In this document: positions 27,888 through 36,436 of the stretch, one piece after another | How positions within the stretch are numbered: position 1 is the stretch's first letter | Layout: the number at the start of each line of letters is the position of its first letter | NCBI RefSeq assembly: GCF_051486985.1 | Contig: NZ_JAHVDV010000018.1 | Span: 1-64,000 of the forward strand | DNA: 64,000 nt | Direction: 5' to 3' | DNA from: CBFFRJ01 sp051486985 | GTDB lineage: Bacteria > Pseudomonadota > Gammaproteobacteria > Enterobacterales > Enterobacteriaceae | The notes under the pieces: generated by a model | What the model was told of the DNA's origin: nothing | Database searches by the model: none | Seen by the model: only the letters and a program-made list of their open reading frames with translations | Program-made: the position numbers and the translations under genes

Positions 27888-28132
27888 CAGCAACCACTCA
27901 ATGTCCACCATGTCTGATGACAGGCCGTTTTGCCTTCCGGACACGCTTTACAACTTCCTGTCAGGCAACCCTCCGCCTCTTGCGGCACGCGTATGGCTTT
28001 ACCCATGATTTCCATACGGCCCAGCATGGCCTCGACCATCGGGCGAGAGAGCTGCAGTGCGCTGCTGAGCTGGCCGACATCCATCCGCCCCCGCAGCGCA
28101 AGCATGTTACGAACGTCAATCAGTGATGCCAT
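27887..28132 (-). CDS. feoC: Ferrous iron transport protein FeoC
   Basis: Small winged-helix protein of 81 residues from the ATG at 28132; codons upstream of it overlap feoB and are not part of the family. A cysteine cluster C56, C61, C64 and C71 (CLTGSCKACPEGKTAC) matches the FeoC motif that binds an oxygen-sensitive Fe-S cluster in Klebsiella. FeoC has been proposed to protect FeoB from FtsH degradation or to regulate the operon. Third gene of feoABC, 10 nt after feoB. Confidence 0.93.
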   Translation of the reverse strand: MASLIDVRNMLALRGRMDVGQLSSALQLSRPMVEAMLGRMEIMGKAIRVPQEAEGCLTGSCKACPEGKTACHQTWWTLSGC

Positions 28133-28142
28133 TTTTGCGACC

Positions 28143-30461
28143 TCAGTGGCAGTCTCCCGCCGGGCTTTCGCAGCAGCTGGCGGCAGTTTTACGGGTAGCG
28201 AGCAGGTTGACATCGACACGGCTTCTGGCGCGGCGCAGGCTGCCGATCACGATAATGTTAAACAAAATGACCGCCAGAATGCAGGCCAGGCTCCAGGTCG
28301 GGTGCGCGCTAAAATTAGTGGTCTGGTAAAATAGTGTTGCCAGAGAATAGGCGATATTGAGTCCCCACAGAATGGAGAAACCCATCCAGCCACGGCTCGA
28401 TTCACGGGAGATGGCTCCCATCACTGAAATACAGGGAATGTAGAGCAGCACGAAGATAAGATAGCTGTAAGCCGCGCTGGGGCTACCGAATTTCTCACTC
28501 ATCACGCCCATCGTCCCTGTTTCCATTTCGCCATCACCTTTGCTGGCTTCAATAGGGTTTGCCAGTACGCTCAGGCTGAAGGTCTCTTTCAGGCTGGTCC
28601 AGGTTTCGTCAATGGAAGCCCTCAGTTCGTCTGTCAGACTAAACTCCGCAGGGTTGAAGTCGGCCTGCTGGATATTTTCAGCGGTGTAAAGCGTATTCAG
28701 CGTTCCTACCACCACCTCTTTTGCCATTGCGCCGGTAAACAGGCCGACAGTAGCCTGCCAGTGGTCAGGCTGGACGCCAATGGGCTTTAATAGCGGAGTA
28801 AAGACCCGGCTGACGGAGGCAAGGGCAGAGTCGTTAATGTTATCCACCGCCTTGCCACTCAGGGAGAAGCTGTTTAAGGCGCTGAGGAAAATGCTGACCA
28901 CCACAATGACTTTACCGGCGCGCAACACAAACCCCTTCAGTCGTTGCCAGGTCTGCAAGAGGAGGCTCTTCAGATGTGGAACATGGTAAACCGGTAACTC
29001 CATAATAAAGGGTGAGGCTTCACCACGCATAATAGTGTGTTTGAGCATCAGTCCGGTCAGGATAGCCATCACTATGCCGAGCACATACAACGAGAAGACC
29101 GCAAGCGCGCCTTGCTGACCAAAGAAAGCAGCGGAAAAGACCGCGAAAATTGCCAGGCGTGCCCCGCAGGACATAAAGGGTGCCATCATGATAGTCATCA
29201 GGCGTTCACGGGGAGCATCCAGCGTGCGTGCCCCCATAACCGATGGCACGTTACAGCCAAAGCCGACAATCAAAGGGACGAAGGATTTGCCCGGCAGACC
29301 CAGCGCCTGCATCAGTCTGTCCATCACAAAGGCAGCCCGCGCCATGTAACCTGAATCTTCCAGGAAGGAAAGAAACAGGTACATCATGCCAATCTGGGGA
29401 ACCAGAGGCAGCACGGTATTGACCCCGCCCCCCAGCCCCTGGGCGAGGAAAATCGTCAGCCACGCCGGGAAGTGCAGCGTGTAACCCAGCCACTGAACGC
29501 CATGAATAAAGATAGCTACGGAACCGGCATCAAAAACCGGGGCGAGTGCACCGCCGATATTAATAGCCAGCAGGAACATCAGATACATCACAAATAAGAA
29601 AATGGGCAGGCCCAGAAACCGGTTAAGGATGATGCGATCCACGCCAGCGGTAAACTGACTGGGCTCGGCGGTCAATGTGTTACTGACGGCTTCACATATT
29701 GCCGAAATAGTCTGATAGCGTGCGTCAGCAATATGCAGCGCCGGATCGTCAATCTCACCGCTCAGGCGGGTGAGTGCCGTTTCCAGTTTGAGCGCAGCAT
29801 CGCCTGCGTAGGCCCGGCTGTAAATATCACCTTCGAGCATTTGCAGGCCCAGCCAGTAGCGCTGATGCAGCGGCATTGCTGAAGACATAAATGCGGCGAG
29901 GGCGTTAGCCTCACGCTTTAAGGGTTGCGCATAATGAATCAGTTCAAGAGGCGTATTTTGCTGGTGGCGATCGACCGCGAGCTTAAGGGCATCAATACCG
30001 CGACCACGCGTTGAGACCAGCGGTACGACCGGGCAACCCAGGCGGGTAGACAGCGCATCAATATCTATACGGACTTTCTGTTTTTCCGCAATATCCAGCA
30101 TGTTCAGTGCAACCACACACGGGATGCCGAGTTCAAGCAGCTGCAGCGTCAGATAAAGGTTACGTTCGAGATTAGACGCATCAACCACGTTAATCAGCAG
30201 GTCTGCATCACCGCTCAGGATGTAATGGCAGGCGATCTGTTCATCCAGAGAGGTCTGCGAGGAGATGGTGGTAAGCGAATAGGTGCCTGGCAGGTCAACC
30301 AGGGTGACCTGATGGTCCGTAGTGGAAAATTGCCCCTCTTTACGTTCGACAGTTACCCCCGCCCAGTTGCCTACGCGCTGGCGTGCGCCCGTGAGTTGAT
30401 TAAAAAGGGTGGTTTTGCCGGAGTTAGGATTACCGATTAATCCAATGGTCAGCTTTTTCAT
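28143..30461 (-). CDS. feoB: Ferrous iron transporter FeoB
   Basis: Main Fe2+ importer under low-oxygen conditions; inner membrane. 772 residues (E. coli 773). N-terminal G domain with G1 GNPNSGKTT (residues 10-18) and G3 DLPGTYSL, then the helical GDI domain, then a membrane domain with two Gate motifs containing conserved Cys (FGCNVPSVMGART, FMSCGARLAIFA). Translationally close to feoA (20 nt) and feoC (10 nt). Confidence 0.98.
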   Translation of the reverse strand: MKKLTIGLIGNPNSGKTTLFNQLTGARQRVGNWAGVTVERKEGQFSTTDHQVTLVDLPGTYSLTTISSQTSLDEQIACHYILSGDADLLINVVDASNLERNLYLTLQLLELGIPCVVALNMLDIAEKQKVRIDIDALSTRLGCPVVPLVSTRGRGIDALKLAVDRHQQNTPLELIHYAQPLKREANALAAFMSSAMPLHQRYWLGLQMLEGDIYSRAYAGDAALKLETALTRLSGEIDDPALHIADARYQTISAICEAVSNTLTAEPSQFTAGVDRIILNRFLGLPIFLFVMYLMFLLAINIGGALAPVFDAGSVAIFIHGVQWLGYTLHFPAWLTIFLAQGLGGGVNTVLPLVPQIGMMYLFLSFLEDSGYMARAAFVMDRLMQALGLPGKSFVPLIVGFGCNVPSVMGARTLDAPRERLMTIMMAPFMSCGARLAIFAVFSAAFFGQQGALAVFSLYVLGIVMAILTGLMLKHTIMRGEASPFIMELPVYHVPHLKSLLLQTWQRLKGFVLRAGKVIVVVSIFLSALNSFSLSGKAVDNINDSALASVSRVFTPLLKPIGVQPDHWQATVGLFTGAMAKEVVVGTLNTLYTAENIQQADFNPAEFSLTDELRASIDETWTSLKETFSLSVLANPIEASKGDGEMETGTMGVMSEKFGSPSAAYSYLIFVLLYIPCISVMGAISRESSRGWMGFSILWGLNIAYSLATLFYQTTNFSAHPTWSLACILAVILFNIIVIGSLRRARSRVDVNLLATRKTAASCCESPAGDCH

Positions 30462-30481
30462 TATTTTCTTACCCGTCAGAA

Positions 30482-30709
30482 TTAACCCGAAATGACTTCC
30501 AGTTGCAGAAAGGCGAGGTCTTTTTTCCGCAACACCAGATTCACGCGCCGGGTTTCGATATGAACGGGATCACCAAGCGGTGCCACACGAACCACATTGA
30601 AAGAGGAGCCGGGTAACATTCCCAGGGAAAGCAGTTTCTGGCGCCAGGCCGGACTGATTTCGCGTGAGAAGCCCGTTATTTTCCACGAACTGTCTGGTGA
30701 GAATTGCAT
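30482..30709 (-). CDS. feoA: Ferrous iron transport protein FeoA
   Basis: 75-residue SH3-like cytosolic protein required for full FeoB activity, probably by contacting the FeoB complex. Family pattern visible: a basic N-terminal half, LLSLGMLPGSSFNVVRVAPLGDPV, and a C-terminal LRKKDLAFLQLE. First gene of feoABC; a Fur-like site lies about 110-130 nt upstream of the start. Confidence 0.96.
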   Translation of the reverse strand: MQFSPDSSWKITGFSREISPAWRQKLLSLGMLPGSSFNVVRVAPLGDPVHIETRRVNLVLRKKDLAFLQLEVISG

Positions 30710-30815
30710 AGGACCTACTTATCTTTATCGCACGTTTTGTTGTTGTCTGGCGGATGAAAACATTGGAAACCAGACGCGTTGCTGGCGACGGCATTCATAC
30801 TGACCAGAGCGACCA

Positions 30816-30841
30816 ATGATAATGAGAATAGTTTTTATCAT
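30816..30841 (-). promoter_or_regulatory. Fur box upstream of feoA
   Basis: ATGATAATGAGAAT (30816-30829) followed after a few bases by TTATCAT (30835-30841). It contains GATAATGAGAAT, close to the Fur consensus GATAATGATAATCATTATC, and the ATGATAA/TTATCAT ends form an inverted repeat. Iron-dependent repression of feo by Fur is established in E. coli. Confidence 0.75.
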
Positions 30842-31175
30842 CACTTATTAAACCGCGATAAAAGACGGAGTGAAATCATAATTCGTCGCATCGTTGACGT
30901 GGCGCAAAATTTTTTTAATTTTCGCACTGGCTATAAGGACTTAAAAATTATGAATTAATACGTATATTTATTTCGTCATCTTAATGTTTAATTAAGCATT
31001 AACGTTATTGTCTTGTTAATAGATTTCCCTACAATTATTCAGGAAATAAAATAATTCTAATCACTGATGAGTTATTTTGAAGAGTTACACCGGCAGCAGG
31101 CCACTGTTTAATGAAAGGCGAGATTTGGGTGAGAGTTTATCAGTTCATTTTTTTGAATAATGAACGGTCGGGGAG

Positions 31176-31197
31176 ACCCCTCCTGAAAAGGAGGGGT
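31176..31197 (-). repeat. Hairpin downstream of yhgF
   Basis: Perfect 8-bp stem ACCCCTCC (31176-31183) with GGAGGGGT (31190-31197), loop TGAAAA, six bases after the yhgF stop codon. On the yhgF strand no T-run follows, so it may be a weak terminator or a mRNA-end structure. Confidence 0.6.
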
Positions 31198-31203
31198 GAT
31201 TGA

Positions 31204-33531
31204 TTAGCGTTTTTTACCCATTGCAGCTGCCAGCGCATCCATCATCGCGCTGTTTCCGGCGGGCTGTGCGTCTCGCCCGCGAGGTTTGGCTGCTTTTGCC
31301 GCCGGTCGAGCCTGATCACGCCCACCGCCATTGCTGCGCCGTGCGCTGGTTTCACCAGGTTGTTCATCCAGACGCATGGTCAGGGCAATACGTTTGCGCT
31401 GCAAATCCACTTCCAGCACCTTCACTTTGACGATATCGCCCGCTTTAACGACGGTATGTGGATCGTCGACAAACTTATCGGCCAGTGAAGAGATATGCAC
31501 GAGGCCATCCTGATGTACGCCAATATCAACAAAGGCACCAAAGTTAGTAACGTTGGTTACAGCGCCTTCAAGAACCATGCCCGGCAGCAGGTCGTTCATG
31601 GTTTCCACGCCGTCAGCAAAGGTGGCGGTTTTAAACTCAGGGCGTGGGTCACGGCCTGGTTTTTCCAGCTCTTTAATAATGTCCGTCACCGTAGGAAGTC
31701 CGACATGCTCATCGGTGAAATCCGCTGGACTGAGTTTGCGTAGTTCGCTGCTGTTGCCCATCAACTCGCGCAAGGATTGTGCGGTTACCGCCAGGATGCG
31801 CTCCACCACCGGGTAGGTCTCCGGGTGTACCGTGGAGGCGTCCAGGGGGTTATCGCCGTGGTTGATCCGCAGGAAGCCGGCGCACTGTTCAAACGCTTTT
31901 GGCCCCAGCCGGCTGACTTTAAGCAGCTGCTGTCGGTTCCGGAACTGACCGTTTTCGTCACGCCAGGAGACAATATTCTGCGCCATCATCCGGGTCAGAC
32001 CGGCAACGCGCGTTAACAACGGGACGGAAGCTGTATTCAGGTCCACGCCCACGGCGTTAACGCAGTCTTCGACCACGGCATCAAGCTTACGGGCAAGCTG
32101 TGTCTGGCTGACATCATGCTGGTACTGGCCGACACCGATGGATTTCGGATCGATTTTCACCAGTTCTGCCAGCGGATCCTGTAGACGACGGGCGATAGAG
32201 ACGGCACCACGCAAAGAGACATCAAGGTCCGGGAACTCCAGTGCCGCCAGCTCAGAGGCAGAGTAGACGGAGGCCCCGGCTTCGCTGACGATCACTTTCT
32301 GCCCTTTAACCTGCGGGAACTGTTTTTGCACATCAAGGTAGAAACGCTCGGTTTCACGTGACGCCGTGCCGTTGCCGATGGCAACGAGTTCAACGTTGTG
32401 TTTCTCACACAGGGCCGCGACCACGGCGGCGGCTTTCGCGGCCTGGCCGGTATGGGGATAAATGGTGTCGGTAGCAACCAGTTTGCCGGTGGCGTCAACC
32501 ACCGCAACTTTCACCCCGGTGCGCAGGCCCGGATCGAGACCCATAGTGGCACGCAGCCCGGCAGGGGCCGCCATCAGCAGATCGTGCAGATTGCGGGCGA
32601 AGACGTTAATTGCTTCCTCTTCCGCGCGTTCGCGTACCGTACCCATTAATTCGGTTTCAAGATGCATTAGCACTTTGATGCGCCAGGTCCAGCTCACCAC
32701 GCCTTTGCGCCAGCCGTCTGCCGGGGCATTATTCAGACGCAGGCCAAGATGTTCGCTGATGATGTGTTCGCCCTGGCTCTCTTTGGGCGGCTCGTCAAAT
32801 TGAGGGTCGGCGTTCAGTGAGAGCTGCAAAATGCCTTCGTTACGTCCACGGAACATGGCCAGCGCGCGGTGAGACGGGACGGTGGCGACAGGTTCGTGAT
32901 GGTCGAAATAGTCGCGGAACTTCGCCCCTTCCTCTTCTTTCCCGCTGACTACGGTGGAGACGAGGTGGGCATTTTTCCACAGATAATCACGCACTTTGGC
33001 CAGCAGCGTGGCGTCCTCAGCAAAGCGCTCCATCAGGATATAGCGCGCGCCATCAAGCGCGGCTTTGCTGTCAGCCACGCCCTTATCGACATCGATAAAT
33101 TTCGCGGCTTCGGTTTCAGGATCGTGCGACGGGTCGTTCCAGAGCAGATCGGCCAGCGGTTCGAGGCCAGCTTCAATCGCGATTTGCCCGCGCGTGCGGC
33201 GCTTCGGTTTAAAAGGCAGGTACAGGTCTTCAAGCTCGGTTTTGCTCAGCGTACCGTTAATCGCTTTCTCCAGCGCCTCCGTCAGCTTACCCTGTTCGCC
33301 GATAGATTTAAGAATGGCCTGGCGGCGATCCTGCAGTTCACGCAAATACCCCAGACGTGTCTCCAGATTACGCAGTTGCGTGTCATCCAGACCGCCGGTC
33401 ACTTCCTTACGATAACGTGCAATAAACGGTACGGTGTTCCCTTCATCGAGCAGACGAACGGCAGCGTCAACCTGTTCAGCACGCGCCTGAATTTCACCGG
33501 CGATAATGCGGCAGAAAGAATCATTCATCAT
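31204..33531 (-). CDS. yhgF: Tex-family RNA-binding protein YhgF
   Basis: Cytosolic protein of the Tex family, related to eukaryotic Spt6, thought to act in transcription or RNA metabolism. From MMNDSFCRII (33531) it has 775 residues (E. coli 773); the upstream in-frame codons are not conserved. Domains in order: N-terminal helical/HTH region, YqgF/RuvC-like domain (GLDPGLRTGVKVAVVDATG), helix-hairpin-helix region (NTASVPLLTRVAGLT and following) and a C-terminal S1 domain (LEGAVTNVTNFGAFVDIGV...), with a basic Arg/Gly-rich tail. It lies between greB and feoABC. Confidence 0.96.
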   Translation of the reverse strand: MMNDSFCRIIAGEIQARAEQVDAAVRLLDEGNTVPFIARYRKEVTGGLDDTQLRNLETRLGYLRELQDRRQAILKSIGEQGKLTEALEKAINGTLSKTELEDLYLPFKPKRRTRGQIAIEAGLEPLADLLWNDPSHDPETEAAKFIDVDKGVADSKAALDGARYILMERFAEDATLLAKVRDYLWKNAHLVSTVVSGKEEEGAKFRDYFDHHEPVATVPSHRALAMFRGRNEGILQLSLNADPQFDEPPKESQGEHIISEHLGLRLNNAPADGWRKGVVSWTWRIKVLMHLETELMGTVRERAEEEAINVFARNLHDLLMAAPAGLRATMGLDPGLRTGVKVAVVDATGKLVATDTIYPHTGQAAKAAAVVAALCEKHNVELVAIGNGTASRETERFYLDVQKQFPQVKGQKVIVSEAGASVYSASELAALEFPDLDVSLRGAVSIARRLQDPLAELVKIDPKSIGVGQYQHDVSQTQLARKLDAVVEDCVNAVGVDLNTASVPLLTRVAGLTRMMAQNIVSWRDENGQFRNRQQLLKVSRLGPKAFEQCAGFLRINHGDNPLDASTVHPETYPVVERILAVTAQSLRELMGNSSELRKLSPADFTDEHVGLPTVTDIIKELEKPGRDPRPEFKTATFADGVETMNDLLPGMVLEGAVTNVTNFGAFVDIGVHQDGLVHISSLADKFVDDPHTVVKAGDIVKVKVLEVDLQRKRIALTMRLDEQPGETSARRSNGGGRDQARPAAKAAKPRGRDAQPAGNSAMMDALAAAMGKKR

Positions 33532-33627
33532 GGATTTTGCTTCATCCGAGTAAAAAATTAAGGGACAGTTATACGGATTGACCAGCAAAAATGCCAGCCA
33601 TCGGCAGGGGCTTCAGATTGTTCCTGC

Positions 33628-34101
33628 TCATTTTACGTAGGTTATCTCGTTCACATACCAGGTCGCTTCCCCGGCAGGCGTGTTGACCACGGCTACATCG
33701 CCAACCTCTTTTTTCAGCAACGCGCGGGCCATCGGAGCGTCAATGGAGATGTAATCCTTGCGACCAAAGATTTCGTCGTAACCGACGATACGAAAACGCA
33801 GGGTGTTGCCGTCATCGTTTTCAATCTCAACCCAGGCACCAAAAAAGACTTTGCCTTCCTGCTGCGGGGAGTAATCGACGATTTTCAGGTTTTCGAGGCA
33901 CTTCGTCAGATAGCGCACCCGGCGGTCGATCTCGCGCAGGCGCTTTTTGTTGTACTGATAGTCGGCATTCTCGCTGCGGTCGCCAAGGCTTGCCGCCCAG
34001 GTGACTTTTTTTGTGACTTCCGGGCGCTCCTGTCGCCAGAGGAAATCCAGCTCCTGTTTCAATTTGTCGTAGCCTTCACGGGTAATCAGCGGCGTTTTCA
34101 T
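33628..34101 (-). CDS. greB: Transcript cleavage factor GreB
   Basis: Binds the RNA polymerase secondary channel and stimulates cleavage of backtracked RNA. 157 residues (E. coli 158). The N-terminal coiled coil carries the acidic tip (SLGDRSENADYQYNKKRLREIDRR) with the conserved Asp and Glu, and the C-terminal FKBP-like domain follows. The longer cleavage products and basic surface distinguish GreB from GreA. Divergent from ompR-envZ. Confidence 0.97.
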   Translation of the reverse strand: MKTPLITREGYDKLKQELDFLWRQERPEVTKKVTWAASLGDRSENADYQYNKKRLREIDRRVRYLTKCLENLKIVDYSPQQEGKVFFGAWVEIENDDGNTLRFRIVGYDEIFGRKDYISIDAPMARALLKKEVGDVAVVNTPAGEATWYVNEITYVK

Positions 34102-34318
34102 TTTCCTGCCTTATTCTTTATTCATCGTTGTCTTTACAAATTAACGCCCTAAGGTGCGGATTAATCATCATTTATGTGATGCTATATGCATATAAGCTAC
34201 TGTTAAATATGCTTTGTAACAATTTCGACTAGAATTTATACCAGATTTCGCTGGTTGTTAACGTGCACTTTTTTAGAATACGTCATCATAATTGTCGGAA
34301 CCTTTGGGAGTAAAAACA

Positions 34319-35038
34319 ATGCAAGAGAATTATAAAATCCTGGTCGTGGATGACGACATGCGCCTGCGTGCCTTGCTTGAACGTTATCTCACCGAACAAG
34401 GCTTCCAGGTTCGTAGCGTCGCCAATGCTGAACAAATGGATCGCTTGCTGACGCGTGAGTCTTTTCATCTCATGGTTCTTGACCTGATGTTACCGGGCGA
34501 AGATGGTCTCTCTATCTGCCGCCGTCTGCGCAGTCAAAGCAACCCAATGCCCATCATTATGGTGACGGCAAAAGGGGAAGAGGTAGACCGGATTGTGGGG
34601 CTTGAAATCGGGGCGGATGACTACATTCCAAAACCGTTCAACCCGCGTGAACTGCTGGCCCGTATCCGTGCCGTACTGCGCCGCCAGGCCAACGAACTGC
34701 CGGGCGCCCCTTCTCAGGAAGAAGCGGTGATTGCCTTCGGTAAATTTAAGCTCAACCTCGGCACCCGCGAAATGTTCCGCGAAGATGAGCCGATGCCGCT
34801 GACGAGCGGTGAGTTTGCGGTGCTGAAGGCCCTGGTCAGCCACCCCCGTGAACCGCTTTCCCGCGACAAGCTGATGAACCTGGCCCGTGGTCGTGAGTAC
34901 TCCGCAATGGAACGCTCAATCGACGTACAAATCTCCCGCCTGCGCCGCATGGTGGAAGAAGATCCGGCCCATCCACGCTATATCCAGACCGTATGGGGTC
35001 TGGGCTACGTCTTCGTGCCGGACGGTTCTAAAGCATGA
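34319..35038 (+). CDS. ompR: Osmoregulatory response regulator OmpR
   Basis: Controls porin genes (ompF, ompC) and other envelope genes in response to EnvZ. From MQENYKILVV (34319) it has 239 residues, apparently identical or nearly so to E. coli. Receiver domain with D11/D12 and phosphoacceptor D55 (VLDLMLPGEDG), then the winged-helix DNA-binding domain (SRDKLMNLARGREYSAMERSIDVQISRLRR). Overlaps envZ by ATGA. Confidence 0.98.
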   Translation: MQENYKILVVDDDMRLRALLERYLTEQGFQVRSVANAEQMDRLLTRESFHLMVLDLMLPGEDGLSICRRLRSQSNPMPIIMVTAKGEEVDRIVGLEIGADDYIPKPFNPRELLARIRAVLRRQANELPGAPSQEEAVIAFGKFKLNLGTREMFREDEPMPLTSGEFAVLKALVSHPREPLSRDKLMNLARGREYSAMERSIDVQISRLRRMVEEDPAHPRYIQTVWGLGYVFVPDGSKA

Positions 35039-36390
35039 GGCGAATGCGCTTCTCGCCGCGAAGTTCGTTTGCCCGCACGCTGTTATTGATTGTCACCTTG
35101 CTGTTTGTCAGCCTGGTGACAACCTACCTCGTGGTGCTGAACTTCGCGATTTTGCCCAGCCTCCAGCAGTTTAATAAGGTGCTTGCTTACGAAGTCCGTA
35201 TGCTGATGACCGATAAGCTGCAACTGGAGGACGGGACGCAACTTGTCGTTCCTCCGGCGTTCCGGCGTGAAATTTATCGTGAGCTCGGCATCTCGCTTTA
35301 TTCGAACGAAGCCGCCGAAGACGCGGGTTTGCGCTGGGCGCAGCATTATGAATTCTTAAGCCAGCAGATGGCGCAGCAGTTGGGGGGCCCGACGGAAGTT
35401 CGCGTTGAGGTTAACAAAAGTTCGCCAGTGGTCTGGCTGAAAACCTGGCTCTCACCCAATATCTGGGTTCGTGTTCCGCTTACCGAAATCCATCAGGGCG
35501 ATTTTTCGCCGCTGTTCCGCTACACCCTGGCCATCATGCTGCTGGCGATTGGCGGGGCATGGCTGTTTATTCGAATACAAAACCGGCCTCTGGTTGACCT
35601 TGAACATGCGGCGCTTAAGGTGGGCAAAGGCCATATTCCACCGCCGCTGCGTGAGTATGGTGCGTCAGAAGTGCGCTCCGTCACCCGTGCTTTTAATCAG
35701 ATGGCCGCAGGGGTGAAGCAACTGGCTGACGATCGCACGCTGCTGATGGCGGGGGTGAGTCACGATCTGCGCACGCCATTAACACGTATTCGCCTTGCGA
35801 CTGAAATGATGGCCGAAGAAGACGGCTATCTCGCGGAATCGATCAATAAAGATATCGAAGAGTGCAACGCCATTATCGAGCAGTTTATTGATTACCTGCG
35901 CACCGGGCAGGAGATGCCGATGGAGCTTGCTGAACTTAACGCGGTGCTGGGCGAGGTGGTTGCAGCAGAAAGCGGCTATGAGCGGGAAATTGAGACAGCG
36001 CTGAATGAGGGGGATATCCAGGTGCGCATGCATCCGCTCTCCATTAAACGTGCCTTAGCCAACATGGTGGTTAATGCTGCCCGCTATGGTAATGGGTGGA
36101 TCAAAGTCAGCAGTGGTACTGAACTCAATCGCGCCTGGTTCCAGGTTGAGGATGATGGGCCGGGGATCAAACCTGAGCAACGGAAACACCTTTTCCAGCC
36201 TTTCGTTCGTGGTGACAGTGCCCGCAGCACCAGCGGTACCGGCCTTGGGTTAGCTATCGTGCAGCGTATTATTGATAATCACAACGGTCTGCTTGAGCTG
36301 GGTGTCAGTGAGCGAGGCGGGCTCTCTATTCGTGCCTGGTTGCCGATCCCGGTCACGCGAATCAGCGTACAACCTAAAGACAATGCCTGA
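35035..36390 (+). CDS. envZ: Osmosensor histidine kinase/phosphatase EnvZ
   Basis: Inner-membrane sensor that phosphorylates and dephosphorylates OmpR. 451 residues (E. coli 450). TM1 is at about residues 15-38, a periplasmic domain follows to about 160, TM2 is at about 162-180, then HAMP, the DHp domain with H243 (AGVSHDLRTPLTRI) and the ATPase domain with N box (NMVVNAARYG), G1 (VEDDGPGI) and G2 (GTGLGLAIV). Start codon overlaps the ompR stop, indicating coupled translation. Confidence 0.98.
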   Translation: MRRMRFSPRSSFARTLLLIVTLLFVSLVTTYLVVLNFAILPSLQQFNKVLAYEVRMLMTDKLQLEDGTQLVVPPAFRREIYRELGISLYSNEAAEDAGLRWAQHYEFLSQQMAQQLGGPTEVRVEVNKSSPVVWLKTWLSPNIWVRVPLTEIHQGDFSPLFRYTLAIMLLAIGGAWLFIRIQNRPLVDLEHAALKVGKGHIPPPLREYGASEVRSVTRAFNQMAAGVKQLADDRTLLMAGVSHDLRTPLTRIRLATEMMAEEDGYLAESINKDIEECNAIIEQFIDYLRTGQEMPMELAELNAVLGEVVAAESGYEREIETALNEGDIQVRMHPLSIKRALANMVVNAARYGNGWIKVSSGTELNRAWFQVEDDGPGIKPEQRKHLFQPFVRGDSARSTSGTGLGLAIVQRIIDNHNGLLELGVSERGGLSIRAWLPIPVTRISVQPKDNA

Positions 36391-36392
36391 AA

Positions 36393-36416
36393 AAAACCCG
36401 CCATCCGGCGGGTTTT
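36393..36416. terminator. Bidirectional terminator between envZ and pckA
   Basis: Perfect stem AAAACCCGCC (36393-36402) with GGCGGGTTTT (36407-36416), loop ATCC, flanked by further A and T residues. It lies 3 nt after the envZ stop codon and 20 nt from the pckA stop. Confidence 0.9.
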
Positions 36417-36436
36417 GTTTAACGCGTGTTGCAAAA

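Larger units (their letters stand above)
30710..31203. other. feo promoter region and yhgF downstream region
   Basis: 494 nt, AT-rich, without a credible gene. It holds a Fur-box-like site at 30816-30841 and a hairpin at 31176-31197. A promoter for feoABC should lie here because yhgF is upstream on the same strand. I could not fix an FNR site. Confidence 0.6.

Noticed and set aside
31176..31197. Strong rho-independent terminator after yhgF
   Set aside because: The stem is perfect but no T-run follows on the yhgF strand, so it is listed only as a hairpin.
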